DNA from: Gamsiella multidivaricata
Taxonomy: Eukaryota > Mortierellomycota > Mortierellomycetes > Mortierellales > Mortierellaceae
DNA length: 64,000 nt
NCBI RefSeq assembly: GCF_025024155.1
Contig: NW_026251763.1
Coordinates: forward strand, 186,001-250,000
Direction: 5' to 3'
Shown in pieces: positions 1 through 10,702 of this stretch (positions within the stretch are counted from its first letter, which is position 1; every line of letters begins with the position of its first letter). Below the pieces are notes generated by a model that had not been told where the DNA came from, searched no databases, and saw only the letters and a program-made list of their open reading frames with translations. Made by a program: the position numbers and the translations under genes.

Positions 1-72
1 TCCATCGCGGATCTATCGCATAGTGACTTTCACCGTCTTACGAACAAATTCCGCCATCTTTCATCTTTTGAA

Positions 73-761
73 GGATTGAAAAGAGAAAAATGACGGAGGA
101 ATATGACTACGGATCATACAAGGATCTTACGAACGAAAAGGAGGTCATGGATATCACTACCAAGATCAAGCACTGCGTGATTCACTTTTACCACTCGGAT
201 TTCAGACGGTGCATGATTATTGACAGGCATCTGGAGGTACGAATGTTCAAGAGGATGATACTCGGCGCAACATATGGAATTGCACATTGGGACAAGCGCA
301 GCAACTTATTCAGCTCCATTTCTCCGATGTACTCACGGTAGACACTGGCGAAGAAGCACCTTAAAACCAAGTTCATGAAGATCAAAGTGGAGAACGCTCC
401 GTTCCTGGTGGAGAAGCTACAAGTTAAAGTGTTACCCTGTGTCATTTCATTCACAGACGGCATTGCTGTCGATCGGTAAGTTCAACTCAAAGGCTTCCAT
501 CCCTCTTTCTATTTTTTCTTTCTTTCTTTCCGACTAGGAGATCGTGTACTGAATAACCTGTCGCCTTATGTTCTTGAATGTAGATTGACTGGGTTCGAGG
601 AGCTTGGAAACACAGATAATTTCTCGACAGCCATGTTGGAATTGCGGTTTAAGACAGCGGGCCTTATCGAGGATGATATGAAAAAGGACAGCAGGAAGTT
701 GAAGAAAAAGTCCATCTTTGGTAGGGACTATGGTTCTGATGAAGGAACGGACGACGAATAA
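73..761 (+). CDS. TXNDC9-like phosducin/thioredoxin-fold protein, 3' part
   Basis: Inferred exons are 73-236, 342-475 and 584-761, joined at GT-AG introns in matching phase. The protein has the thioredoxin-like fold of the TXNDC9/phosducin-like family: HFYHSDFRRC, then KKHLKTKF, APFLVEKL, LPCVISFTDG, FEELGNTDNF, and the acidic tail KKKSIFGRDYGSDEGTDDE. Members bind the CCT chaperonin and modulate folding of actin and tubulin in the cytosol. As in the family, the usual thioredoxin CxxC is absent. The ATG at 90 is probably an internal methionine: the frame continues upstream as RIEKRK to a likely 3' splice site at 71-72, so the 5' exon(s) lie outside the window. A polyadenylation-like AATAAA follows at 787-792. 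Family assignment is firm; the exact 5' boundary is not. Confidence 0.85.
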
Positions 762-3700
762 ATTAGTCACCAAAGAAGGAGTTATCAATAAATTGCTGTG
801 AAATACTTGTCAGCCACTATTCACCACTCGCAGCGCGGTGAACTACAGGGTTCTGGACCTGTGTGTTTATGCTATCTCCGCATAATTCATTCTCTGCTCT
901 CAAAGGACCAATACATGTCTATGTATACCATCCAACATCCGACGCCCAAAGTCGGGTGTACAGAACTGCTATGCCGCGGAATAAAGTTAAGTGTGGCCAC
1001 TCAAGCATGTCAAAATGTATCGGCACAATCGTCAAAGAAGAACCACATAAAAACGCCAAGATTTTTTTCTCCGCTTAATAACAAAGGCAGTTTAGTCTTC
1101 TCTGTCCATGGTTGAATCGTTTAGCTCTGCTTGATTCGCTTGAGGATACCTCGTGAGCTAAGATGGCGAGCGAACCAAAAAAAAAAAAAAAAAAAAAAGC
1201 ATTAGCCGCAATAACAAGAAAAAAGAAAAAAAAAAGCGCAGCAGCTGATCTAGTCGAGATACAGAGGCAAAGTACAATATATGGTCTCTTTTGTTCTAGG
1301 CAGATGGGTATGCGAAGATATGACGGAGTGGCGAAATATGACATCCTGACAACACTTTATCCACAAAGAAAGTCGGTTACTTGAAGTGGATAACCTTACA
1401 GGCATTGAAGTGGGCGTAATACATTCAACAAACCATGTAGCCACTGATGGCAGTGCATGTATATCCAGGGAGGAAGAGATGGGGCATTATGGCTTGTAAG
1501 AAAGACCAAAAACAGGCTTAGACCGGGTGGTTCGTGTGCTGAACCATGTTTATTTCTGAACAAAGATCATTTTGACAGTAAACTGTATATCCAACATACA
1601 GCCACTCGGAGCAATTGGGTTCAGAAGAGCCTGCAAAGTTCCAAGCATCTCCCAGCCTCATGTGGTGAGGCTATGTAGGTGTCAAAGTGGAAATTGTTCT
1701 TACAGCCCCATCTTGAAACGCCTTTGAGAAGTCAGTAAACCGAGTCTGTATCGTGTTAGATAATGTTGTAGTGCGAAACAGGCAACAGGCGCGCAAGGGG
1801 AGATTCGGGGGGACTCTCTACTAAGATACCTTGTGCCATAAAAACGTGGCACAGTTTTCTTTTTTGTTATGCAAGGCTAGCCCTTTGTCAGTAGGCATCT
1901 TTCGTTATACTCCCTTTCTTTTTCTTCCGCGCTCATGTGTCCCCCCTCCCTACATGCAAAGTCAGCTGCAATCTCTGCAGGGGCATGAACCACGACTCTA
2001 TTCAATTGGGCCTCTTTTTTCTCTCCCTCTCTTTCTTTTTCCCTCGCTCTCACATAGCGTCTTTGTTTTTCTGAATTTATTGCCGATGTGAACCTGTTCT
2101 AGACTTCGCCTGCATATTCCTCCTGTACAATAACCCGCCCGCGACTGTCGCAAGGAAAGTAAGTTTTGCCATGGCGCAAAAGAGGCTACTATCAACAAAC
2201 AAAGGCGGCGATGAAAAAGAAGGAAGCACGCATCGACACCAACAACGGTTCATTTCCCCCTGTTTAAACGCCACGCTCTTATTCACCATTTCCCCGGCCA
2301 TACGTTAAACCACCAAAGACGTAAACAAAACAAGGTTGAGAATAAAGCGTAGACAAGTGGGACACATGTATGTTGCATGAAATCTCAAAGAACCCTGCAC
2401 ACCCCACATGGGGAAATCTCTCTTTGATTCTACAGCTGATCTACGTTCCTAGTGAAAAAAAAAAGCAATGTATAACTGATAGAAACAGGGAGGTCTTCTC
2501 AATATGAGGCTGGGGAATCTACAGAACAGGTAATCCCTTTTCCAACAAGGTGCGGCCAAGAGCGAGGAAGAAAAAAAACACTCTCAACAACAGTCAAGCA
2601 ATGTGAGGATAATGATGGATGTTCATATCAGAAATCCAGCGCTCATTGTCCTCAGCAAGGCACACAGGGATTTCTCCAGAGTTAATGCTCATGGAGGACC
2701 ATTCTAGACAAAAGAGTGCTTAGATATGCCAAGATATATAAATGCAGTTAATGGGAAGAGCTATCCCGCTCAGAAGACAGACGAAGGTTACACGAATGGC
2801 CCGATTTGGACCTTAAACAATTGGAAGTTTCTTTCGCGCTGGCTATGGAATTTAGATTTTGAACCCTCGTTTTTAAGTTGGTTTCGCTTATATTTGTATT
2901 GGCCATGCTTGGGTCTGAGAGTTCCGCAATTAGCGACGATGCTTAATTTCGAGGCAGCGGCCGATAATCTGGCGGAGGTTCCTTTAATCAGGAAAGTGCC
3001 TGCGAGAATGTATGACATCTGATAACCCACTAGAAGAGAAAGTAAGTCCATCTATCCTTTCCAGAGCTCGGCCCCTTACCTCTTACACTGGTTTCTATGC
3101 CTCCCCCTCTTTTTGTGGTTTTCATCGTGGTCGTACAATCTTTTCCAGGCGAAGGACGATGTCGAGATTTAAATTGAGGAATGGCTATGCATGTGCCCTA
3201 TGAACTGGATCTTGTAGCCCTAAGGGTCGGTTGATCCTTTTTCTTTGTACTCTCGGCAGCCTACCTGCCATGTTTAGTTGACCAAAAGTCTCCGACAAGT
3301 AGCTGGTGATACCCAAATAGTTCTCATTGTCCATTCCATACTAAGCAGCACCAACATGATGATGATTTCATTCTTTCGTTGAATGCTTCGTTCCAGGTTG
3401 TCATCCTTCCTGGGTAGGGCTCCCTTCATATGGTCCAACAACATTACGATACAAATGTGGTATGAATATACGAAACCAACCCCGCTTTTTTATTTTTGGT
3501 TCTCAGCAGCAGGGTAGTGTCTCAATCCCTCGCAGACCTGCAGTTCCAGCGTCAACATTGGTACGTGTTTATTCATAGGCTTAGTTCACGCTGGTAAGGG
3601 AAGAGGGAGGTGAAAGCCACGCTTCGTGCAGAACACGATGAAACCGTGTAGATGCAAACAGCGCAAGTCCCCCAGAAATCCGTTCGCTGCTGTGATGTTT

Positions 3701-4735
3701 TTGCTCAGTCCAGCTTGCATTACACGCCCTCTAAACTATCCTCACTAGCTACAGAGGGAAACTGACCACAGACAGCCGAGCCACTATTTGGTCCGAATTG
3801 GGTATGTGGTAGAAGGCGAGTGGGATCTGGCGATGCATTCCTCCATTTTGGAGGCGTCTGTATTGGATTTGAAGAGGCAAGAGGCCCCGCCCAAGGTTGT
3901 GCTAGCATTGATTGTTTAACGTAGTTTTGTATCGTTCATAAAATGAATAAGAAATCCCATTCAGTCCACACTAGTTAGCGCTCAGAAAAGGCTCATTGCT
4001 GTATTTCCTCGGCCTCTGTTATCGAAGTTAACAGTTGATATTCTTCGCCGAGTGCACAGCAGTTGGAGGTGTCTTGACCATTGACTGCATGAGCCGTGCC
4101 ATGTGCGGTGCTCGCCAAGATGGCTGTCGTGATTGGTGCAGCAAAGCCTGGCGCACAAAATAAACTTCAATGGGACCTACTTCACTACCTTGCGTTCCTT
4201 AACAGACCATTCACTACTTGGTCTCTTGGACAGCAAAATAACAGGTTTCGAGATAAAAATAATGCCATCTGTTCGCGCATCCAGCTTTATACGACAACCT
4301 ACTTGTTTAAGATCGTCTCTATTAATTCGTTTTGAATACCGATTGTTCTTATTTGTCAACAGTGCACTCAAGAAGCCCCTCATTTTATCTGGCTTCCTTG
4401 GTGGCAGAACGTGGTAGCGTGCAAACATAAAATGCTGCCATAGTGAAGCATTGTGAGGAAAGCAAACAAAGGTTTGTTTGTAATGGATGAAGACAAGGGC
4501 AAAAAAAAAACTGCATGTTTTTTTTTCCTCTTGTCTGTCAACAGTCTGCACGTTGGCCTTGCGACTTTGGGGTGCTGTCTGCAAGTGGACTTAGTGGCCC
4601 TAATTAAATCTATTCTTTTTTATTGTTCAGTAATTTTTGTTTTCGCTGGTCTGTCTTCACGGTGAACATCGGCCGCCGGTCATGCTCGCCCACACAGAGG
4701 TTGACATGGTAGTGTCGAGTGGGATGCATTTCTTG
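762..4735. other. 4 kb stretch without a recognisable gene
   Basis: Both strands carry only short frames (under 140 codons) with no family signature, no splice-joined conserved exons and no tRNA A/B-box pair that I could find. There is a 20-nt A tract at 1178-1197 with a second A-rich run after it, and several CT-rich runs (1900-2060, 4790-4860). It may hold a long upstream regulatory region for the HMG-box gene, a non-coding RNA or decayed repeats. The sequence alone does not decide. Confidence 0.5.
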
Positions 4736-4744
4736 TATAAAAAG
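4736..4744 (+). promoter_or_regulatory. Candidate TATA box of the HMG-box gene
   Basis: TATAAAAAG lies 333 nt upstream of the ATG at 5077. It is followed by a long CT-rich leader typical of fungal transcription start regions. Short upstream reading frames (for example from 4755) would lie in such a leader and could dampen translation. This is inference from position and composition. Confidence 0.5.
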
Positions 4745-5076
4745 ATCCGAGCAATGGGTTTTCTCGTCGTTGTTCTCTCCACTCTCCTCTTTTGTCAATC
4801 AAGCATCCCTTTCCGTCCGCATTCTTGTGCTCCGCACCCACCACAGCCCTACAGCTTTCCTTATCTCCGTCCTTGACCCTCAAGAATACCGTCGCAGCAA
4901 TCAACAAGAAACCTCCACGTCCTTCAAATCGCCTGCTCCCCAGTGACCTACTATAGACGCTTTCTACCCCCTACACAGTAATTTATTTCTTTCGATCCCC
5001 TCCTTCCTCGCACTGTCGCACAATTCCTTAAGAACGTTCCATTGCTCCTCTTCAGCTCCCTGCCATACATCCCCAC

Positions 5077-6654
5077 ATGACTACCCCAACACAACAGCCA
5101 AGGTCTGCAAGGCACTACCCCACATCACCTGCGCATTCAACCTTGTCCGCCTGTTTCCCCTTAACCAACCCTACGCATCTAACTCCAGCCACGACCACCA
5201 TGACCCATCCTTCTCAGTTCGCTTATGCACCATTTTCAGCCTCCTCCAGCAGTGCCTCATCTTCATCAACAAAACCATCGTGCCCAAAAGCAGCCCCGGA
5301 GAATCCTGGTAGACCTCCTCGTCCACCAAATTCCTTCATTATCTATCGTAAAGAGCAGGTTGCAAATTATCCAAAGCTGACCACCGCAGAGCTCTCCCGA
5401 ATCTTGGGCGAGAAGTGGTACAACGAACCACCAGAGCGCAAGGCTCACTACGCTAAACTCGCCAAGGAGGCCGAGCAGAAACACGCGCTTCAATATCCTG
5501 AATACAAGTACAGACCTGCAAAGCGCGGCACTGGGAAAAAAGCCAGGGCCATGCGGGCGGCTGCGGTCGCGGCTGTTAATGCGGTCTCTGAGCAGAATCT
5601 GGGACTCTTTCCTCCTGCCCCTCTCGCGAATTATGGCTCGCATCAGTACTCATCAGAGGTCCATTCAAGTATACATCCATATATGAATATAGTACACGAT
5701 GGCCAGGTCCCCACGGCTCCCCTGTCCAGGCGAACAGAGCGTTCCACCGGATCTAGCAGCTCTAAGAATGGCCGCCGGTCTGGGCGTCCGACCCTGCGTG
5801 CCTCACCCTTCTCCATAGGCTCCACATTGTCATCTCTGACGCCGTCCTATAGCCTTGTCTCGTCTTCGACCCAGCGCCCATATCATTCCTTAGCAGCCGC
5901 GAGTTCCCTTTTCTTTGATATTCATGGTTCTACTCAATGGTCTGTCCCCCTCAACACAGCGTCGCCCATGACAACAGGCGTTAAATGCGAGGACGACGCG
6001 TCGTCCTGGTACCTGAACCAGTTGCTGAATGCAGACATGACTGCGGTCATGAGCATGTCTCCTCCACACGAGACTATAAGCCCATCTAACTCTGGCGAGA
6101 TGATTCCAGACTTCCTTATGGCAAACCCTCCGATGATTTCTCCGCCTATGCCTAGACCTTCCGCATCGACACCGATGTTCTCTACACAGCCACCGTACCA
6201 TGATGAAACCCCATTACAGTTCCTGCTCGATATGGAAGTACCCTTGCCCATGTCCACTTCGTTATCAGGGAACACCACCGTAGCTGCACAAGACACGATC
6301 TTCGATACTGCAGGTTTCGCAAGTCCGTACAGCACCTTGATGACCTGTCTTCCTTGCCCGATCCCGTTTCCGTCTCAGGGTGGTGGTCACTACGCGCTGT
6401 CGACGCTAAAGACCGAATCCCCGTTCATGACTCCTTCATTGATGGAGCAGGACATGATTATCTCGCCAGTGCTTTCGACGTGCTCCTCGTTCTCTCCGAG
6501 TATGTCGACCTCATCGCTGTTGTTAGAGAACCATGGTGGATATGATAGCACGGTATTGAGGTCGCAGCTGAGGAATGATGGAAAGTTGGATGTAGCAATG
6601 GTTGCGAACTTGCTGAATCAAAACTATCGAGGGCTTCCAATTGAACTATCCTAA
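5077..6654 (+). CDS. HMG-box (MATA/Ste11-type) transcription factor
   Basis: One uninterrupted 525-codon frame. Residues about 79-148 form an HMG box of the fungal MATA type: PRPPNSFIIYRKEQ, NYPKLTTAELSRILGEKW, then a basic end YRPAKRGTGKKARAM. Such boxes bend DNA and bind ACAAT-type sites in mating and differentiation regulators (Ste11, Rfg1, MAT1-2-1). The rest is Ser/Pro/Thr-rich and poorly structured, as expected of an activation or regulatory region. The neighbours here (TXNDC9, a secreted barrel protein) are not the sugar-phosphate transporter and RNA helicase that flank the sex locus of Mucoromycota, so it is more likely a general regulator than a sexM/sexP allele. The start is the first ATG of the frame; Met42 is an alternative. 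No intron is needed. Confidence 0.85.
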   Translation: MTTPTQQPRSARHYPTSPAHSTLSACFPLTNPTHLTPATTTMTHPSQFAYAPFSASSSSASSSSTKPSCPKAAPENPGRPPRPPNSFIIYRKEQVANYPKLTTAELSRILGEKWYNEPPERKAHYAKLAKEAEQKHALQYPEYKYRPAKRGTGKKARAMRAAAVAAVNAVSEQNLGLFPPAPLANYGSHQYSSEVHSSIHPYMNIVHDGQVPTAPLSRRTERSTGSSSSKNGRRSGRPTLRASPFSIGSTLSSLTPSYSLVSSSTQRPYHSLAAASSLFFDIHGSTQWSVPLNTASPMTTGVKCEDDASSWYLNQLLNADMTAVMSMSPPHETISPSNSGEMIPDFLMANPPMISPPMPRPSASTPMFSTQPPYHDETPLQFLLDMEVPLPMSTSLSGNTTVAAQDTIFDTAGFASPYSTLMTCLPCPIPFPSQGGGHYALSTLKTESPFMTPSLMEQDMIISPVLSTCSSFSPSMSTSSLLLENHGGYDSTVLRSQLRNDGKLDVAMVANLLNQNYRGLPIELS

Positions 6655-6812
6655 AAAAAAAAATGGAAAAAGGCATCGGCGGAATGGTTTGAACAATTAG
6701 AGGTCAGTTTTGTAGTGCACCTCCATTTAAATTATGTATTTGTAAAGTCCTTCCCTTCTCTCTTTCTTCTCTCTCTTTCATTTTTCATTTTTTTTTTTAA
6801 AAAAAAATGCAT

Positions 6813-6872
6813 ATAAAGTCTCTTTCTGTTCGAGAACATAAAGTCTCTTCCTGTTCGAGAACATAAAGTCTT
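6813..6872. repeat. 25-bp direct tandem repeat (2.4 copies) in 3' region
   Basis: Two 25-nt units (6813-6837, 6838-6862) differ at one base, and a third partial copy ends at 6872. They begin ATAAAGTCTC and end TTCGAGAAC. They lie about 160 nt after the HMG-box stop codon, behind T and A tracts, so they are probably in or just after the 3' UTR. No function is evident. Confidence 0.8.
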
Positions 6873-7182
6873 AACATGATGATCCTTCATCTTCAAGCTT
6901 ATGAAGCCCCTCTTTCATTACAAGCACTGAGTCAAATTAATTCGAAAATCCTACATGTGCTGCCGAGTAAGTCGCGTTGATGTGGTTCTATTTATTGCGC
7001 ATTGCTCAACAATGGAGCAAGAAAAGCTGAATGAGCCTCTATGGTGGTGTTATATACAATGAAAGGAATATAATACATGTTGTAGCTCTGAATGAATGAT
7101 AGAAAAGAAGTAAAAAGGCTGAACCAGTCAGCCCAACTCCTTAAGAAACAATGCCGGAGAATATGGGTTCAAAAAAATGAGC

Positions 7183-7632
7183 TTAAGCAAACTGCCACTT
7201 GATCTGGATGACACCCTTGTCGAGGGGCGCAAGCTTCTTGAATACAGCCTGAGACATATCCAAGGCACCCGAAGAGCAGAACTGGGATGGGCAGGTATCA
7301 ACGACCTTGGCATCGACGGTCTTGCCGTTGGCGGTGATGCGGACAGTGCGACCGCACTGGGCAGTGCCATCCATCTGCTCGGCGTTCATGGCGACGATCA
7401 TGTCGTTCGTGTCAAAGGACTTGCCACAGGAGCCGGACTTATCGGTAAACCAGGTACCGCGGCCAGAGAACGTGGAGTCCTCGGCCCTGATAGGACCGTC
7501 AAAGTTGTCCTTGAGTCCCAAGTTAAGGATCGCGGTGGTGTTACGGCCTGGGGTGGCTGGAAGAACGATGGGAGCGGCCGTGGCGGCCATGGCGGCGGCG
7601 GCGAGAATGGCGAGCTTGTAGAAAACAGTCAT
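7183..7632 (-). CDS. Secreted double-psi beta-barrel (RlpA/expansin-like) protein
   Basis: Single exon, 149 aa, start at the ATG whose complement is 7630-7632. A longer frame runs to 7743, but only this start places a clean signal peptide (residues 1-20, hydrophobic core LAILAAAAMAATAA, Ala cleavage site) at the N terminus, and a TATA box lies 114 nt upstream. The mature part is a double-psi beta-barrel of the RlpA/barwin/expansin superfamily: GRGTWFTDKSGSCGK, DMIVAMNAEQM, QCGRTVRIT, VVDTCPSQFCSSGALDMS. Cysteines pair as in the family, and the two conserved Asp (VVD, LDMS) are present. Fungal relatives are called expansin-like, cerato-platanin-like or protease-inhibitor-like proteins and act in the wall or outside the cell. 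No partner carbohydrate-binding domain is present, so wall-loosening activity cannot be assumed. Confidence 0.85.
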   Translation of the reverse strand: MTVFYKLAILAAAAMAATAAPIVLPATPGRNTTAILNLGLKDNFDGPIRAEDSTFSGRGTWFTDKSGSCGKSFDTNDMIVAMNAEQMDGTAQCGRTVRITANGKTVDAKVVDTCPSQFCSSGALDMSQAVFKKLAPLDKGVIQIKWQFA

Positions 7633-7745
7633 GTTCAGGAGTGTTGTGGTAGAATGAAGTGGTGCTGAGTAGAAGCTGATTTTGTTTTGTTTCTTGTGGA
7701 TGAAGACGTTGTGGACGAGGATGTAACTGTGGACGGATGCCACCC

Positions 7746-7755
7746 TTTTTATATA
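7746..7755 (-). promoter_or_regulatory. TATA box of the secreted barrel protein gene
   Basis: The minus strand reads TATATAAAAA just before a GGG run, 114 nt before the chosen start codon. A transcription start 30 nt downstream would leave a leader of about 85 nt, which supports Met at 7632 over the upstream in-frame Met at 7743. Confidence 0.6.
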
Positions 7756-8112
7756 CGATTTTTTTTTTTTTTGCTGGGGCTGAGATCAAAGGACGTGTGA
7801 GGCGCCGAGAACAATAGCGAGCCAGTATGGAGCATGAACATATACAAAAGCGGAAGAAAGGCAAGAGGCGGACTTGCGGTGGATCTTCCACGCGATCGGA
7901 GTGCTGGGTCCCTTCCCCAATCGTAGTCTGGCGGCGAATGATTCTCATCTCTCTCCCACACTCTGTGTGTGTGTACCTGTGCCCATGCATTTTAATTTCT
8001 CTCGCGCACCAAATAAGCTATCTGCCGTTAAATGCAATCTATTCAAGGTTTCACAACCAATCCGACGAGCCCAAGACGCCCCTGACTGGACTTTATCTGA
8101 ATCAAACGAGTG

Positions 8113-8143
8113 ACAGGGGGACAGGGGGACAGGGGGACAGGGG
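8113..8143 (+). repeat. 8-bp G-rich tandem repeat, G-quadruplex motif
   Basis: Four copies of ACAGGGGG (the last one base short) in a row. G runs at 8116-8120, 8124-8128, 8132-8136 and 8140-8143 are separated by identical 3-nt ACA loops, which fits the canonical intramolecular G-quadruplex rule. It lies about 360 nt upstream of the TATA box of the secreted barrel gene. Confidence 0.85.
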
Positions 8144-8535
8144 TCAGGTGCAGGCGACTGCTGATTCGATAAGTTTCGCCACAAGAAATCCACTATTGCA
8201 GGGCTGCACACGTTTTTCAGGGCAGCTGCCAATTAATCAAGGACAATCTAGCATCTGCCGAATGGTACAGAGAAAGATACCCAAGCAGAGGGGCCCAGAA
8301 GACTCAATCGTTATTGTTCTTCCGTCGAATGCCCCATTATGGAACAATTAGCGATTTGCCTTCAGATTCATTGTTCCCTCCATCGAAAGCCTCATTATGG
8401 GATTATAACCGTGGGCTCTATGGACCCTGCATTTGCTCCTGCTGCTGCTGCATCATCACAGCCCTATGCCCTAAGCGGTTGATCCAGGGCACAGTCCATG
8501 CAAGCTCGGTCTCCAGCCCAGGCGTAGGTACTCTA

Positions 8536-8551
8536 GGGGGGGGGGGGGGGG
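8536..8551 (+). repeat. Homopolymer of 16 G
   Basis: Uninterrupted G run. Homopolymers of this length are unstable in replication and prone to assembly error, so the exact count may be unreliable. Confidence 0.8.
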
Positions 8552-9230
8552 AAGGGTTCGCTACAGTTTAATTCCCAGAGCAGGGTACACCCCTCCTACA
8601 GACGTAGGCGTTGCCTTGCGCCCAGGCACCTTGAAGAAGACACCTTAAAGACGAAAAAGGCTCCCTGGCCTGGCCAACCTACTATATTGGCTGTTTCGTA
8701 CAAAAGTTCGTCGTGCCACAAGCTATCTAGACCCATCAATATAAGAAGAACGGGCCTGTTTCTTCAGTTTGTAGACTGACATAAACTTAAAAAAAAGGAG
8801 GAAGAGAGACAGAGAGCGAGAAAGGTCGGCTCAATATCCTTCATCCCCTTAGTCGGGTCTGACGGTTCGCCGCAATTTTGTTCCCCGCACAAAAATGAAC
8901 CCTTGTGCGTGCTCACAGCGGTCTGTTACGCAGACGTTTTTCAGTTGCGCGATATTGTCATGCGTGCATGCATGATGCGATGATGCGTGTACGATGTAAG
9001 CACGCGTCTGTTTTGTTTATTACATTCGGGTAATTGTGGAGAAGCATTAGTGGAGAAGAAATCACAAAACACTACAGCTGAAAACATCCAAAGAAGGTGA
9101 AGGTGTGGGAGAAGGGGGAGTATTGGGCTCTCGAATCCCTGCATATTTATAAAATATCGCGTCCATCACGCGTCGTTCATCGTCCGGAGAAATGAAAAAA
9201 GCGGGCAATCTGTTGACTCGATTGCTTTGC

Positions 9231-10357
9231 TTACACCTCGCGTGCACCCACCTTATTGGACTGTACGCCTTCTTCGCCCTCAAAGACCTCCTTCTCGTTC
9301 GGGTACTGCGGTAAAATCTCTGGCAAGGCGGACGCAGACCTCAGCGAGTTGATCAAACTACTCCAATCTTGACCACCAAGTCCCTGGTCCTGCACCATCT
9401 TCAAGTGTCTGTAGGCCAAATCCGCTGTCGGCAGCGACGCACCCGAATCTAGCGCTAGCTTCTGCATGTGACCAACATCCTTCAGCCCCAAATCGACCGA
9501 GAACCCGGCCTCCGTATGGGATACGTCTCCATTAGCCATCTTACGACTGTATTCGAGCCAGGTAGGCGCCGGGAAGAGGGCTTCGATGAACTTGAGGACG
9601 GACTCTTGATCGACATCGGCTTTCTCCGCCAGGGTCAAACCCTCAGCCAAGAGTTCCATGGTTCCGACAAAGAAAAAGTTCCCGAGCAGCTTGAAATTGC
9701 AGGCCTTGGCGACGTCCGTTGTCTTGAGATGGATGATGCTCTTGGACATGGTCGTGAAGTAGAGACACATCTTCTTGATAGCCTTCTCGTCCCCGCTTGT
9801 GACCCAAATCAGCTTGGCGGCCTTAGCGACGGGCGGTCGACCAAAGACAGGGCACTGGAGGTATGTATGTTGAGGATAGACCGAGAGTTGCTTGTACAGC
9901 TTTGTTGCCAGAGCCGGGTAGATGGTCGATGTCTCCACGAAAATGATCGAATGGTCAACCTGGCCTGCCAAATCAATGAGTTGTGTGTAGATCTCTTCCA
10001 CTGCGGCATCGTCCGCCAAAGAGGTGAAAATCTGTGCAAAGCGTTTCAGAACAAACCGGAGAATCGCATGGCTATGGTGAGCTACGATACTTTGACAGAC
10101 AGATAGGCAAATCATCCGCATCATAAACATCGTCTTACGATATTGCTCTGGGCAACCAGGTCCTCGATCGATTTAGCAACATGGGCGCCATGATGGTGAA
10201 GCTTTGCACTCTTTGCTGGGTCGCGATTCCAGACAGTCATGTTCAGGTGAAGCGAGGCCAGGTAACGGTGAAGGTTGTTGGCCATGCTGTAGCCCATCTC
10301 GCCGAGGCCGATCCATCCGATCCTGTCTTGTTGTTTGAGGTGGAAAAGGTGGTTCAT
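9231..10357 (-). CDS. 3-hydroxyisobutyrate dehydrogenase-like oxidoreductase
   Basis: Two exons, 10139-10357 and 9231-10031, joined in phase 0 across a GTAAG...CACAG intron; 339 aa. The N terminus is a Rossmann fold with GWIGLGEMGYSMANNL (GxGxxG), then TVWNRDP at the ribose-binding position. After the splice, IFTSLADDAAV continues the family pattern. KACNFKLLGN carries the Lys and Asn of the beta-hydroxyacid dehydrogenase catalytic motif, and the C-terminal helical domain is present (DLGLKDVGHM). The substrate-site segment is CPVFGRPP instead of the usual PVSGG form, which marks a fungal subgroup whose substrate is not certain. Enzymes of the family oxidise 3-hydroxyacids with NAD(P). The start at 10357 is preferred to Met at 10441 because a TATA box lies at 10456-10464, too close for transcripts to include 10441. 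Confidence 0.85.
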
Positions 10358-10455
10358 GATTGTTGTGTAGTTGTATGGCTCGCAGGTCTTAAAAGGAAAC
10401 GATTTGATTAAGGTAGCAATGGAGATGTGTGGGGTTTGCATAGAGGATCAAGTCG

Positions 10456-10464
10456 CTTTTATAT
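10456..10464 (-). promoter_or_regulatory. TATA box of the dehydrogenase gene
   Basis: The minus strand reads ATATAAAAG here. A start site about 30 nt downstream (near 10428) would exclude the upstream in-frame Met at 10441 and leave Met at 10357 as first start codon. Confidence 0.5.
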
Positions 10465-10702
10465 CTATGAAGACGAAACCGGTGCAGCTAGCCAAAAACT
10501 GAAAGTGGGGTAACTAAAACGCTCTTTTCCCCTCCAGATACGAAACCCTGACGGATACTCTCGTGTCATAGTTGTGCCATCGTGATATCGTCCGTACATC
10601 CGTATAAAGGCGCGCTACGCACCAACGAGATGACCGAACGGGCAACTCAAAAGGGCGGGCAATTGTTTTCCACGTGACACCCGTCGAATAGCCCACGATA
10701 GT

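Larger units (their letters stand above)
7756..9230. other. Intergenic region with G-rich repeats, no gene seen
   Basis: No frame here has a recognisable domain. The interval lies between the promoter of the barrel protein gene and the 3' end of the dehydrogenase gene. It contains a four-copy G-rich repeat (8113-8143), a 16-G run (8536-8551), and a CT/CA microsatellite near 7950-7975. Confidence 0.5.

Noticed and set aside
5077..6654. Reading the HMG-box gene as a Mucoromycota sex locus
   Set aside because: The flanking transporter and RNA helicase genes that define that locus are not present, and the protein is much longer than typical sexM/sexP products.
7632..7743. The upstream in-frame Met (7743) as start of the secreted barrel protein
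   Set aside because: It would bury the signal peptide behind 37 residues and place the start beside the TATA box.
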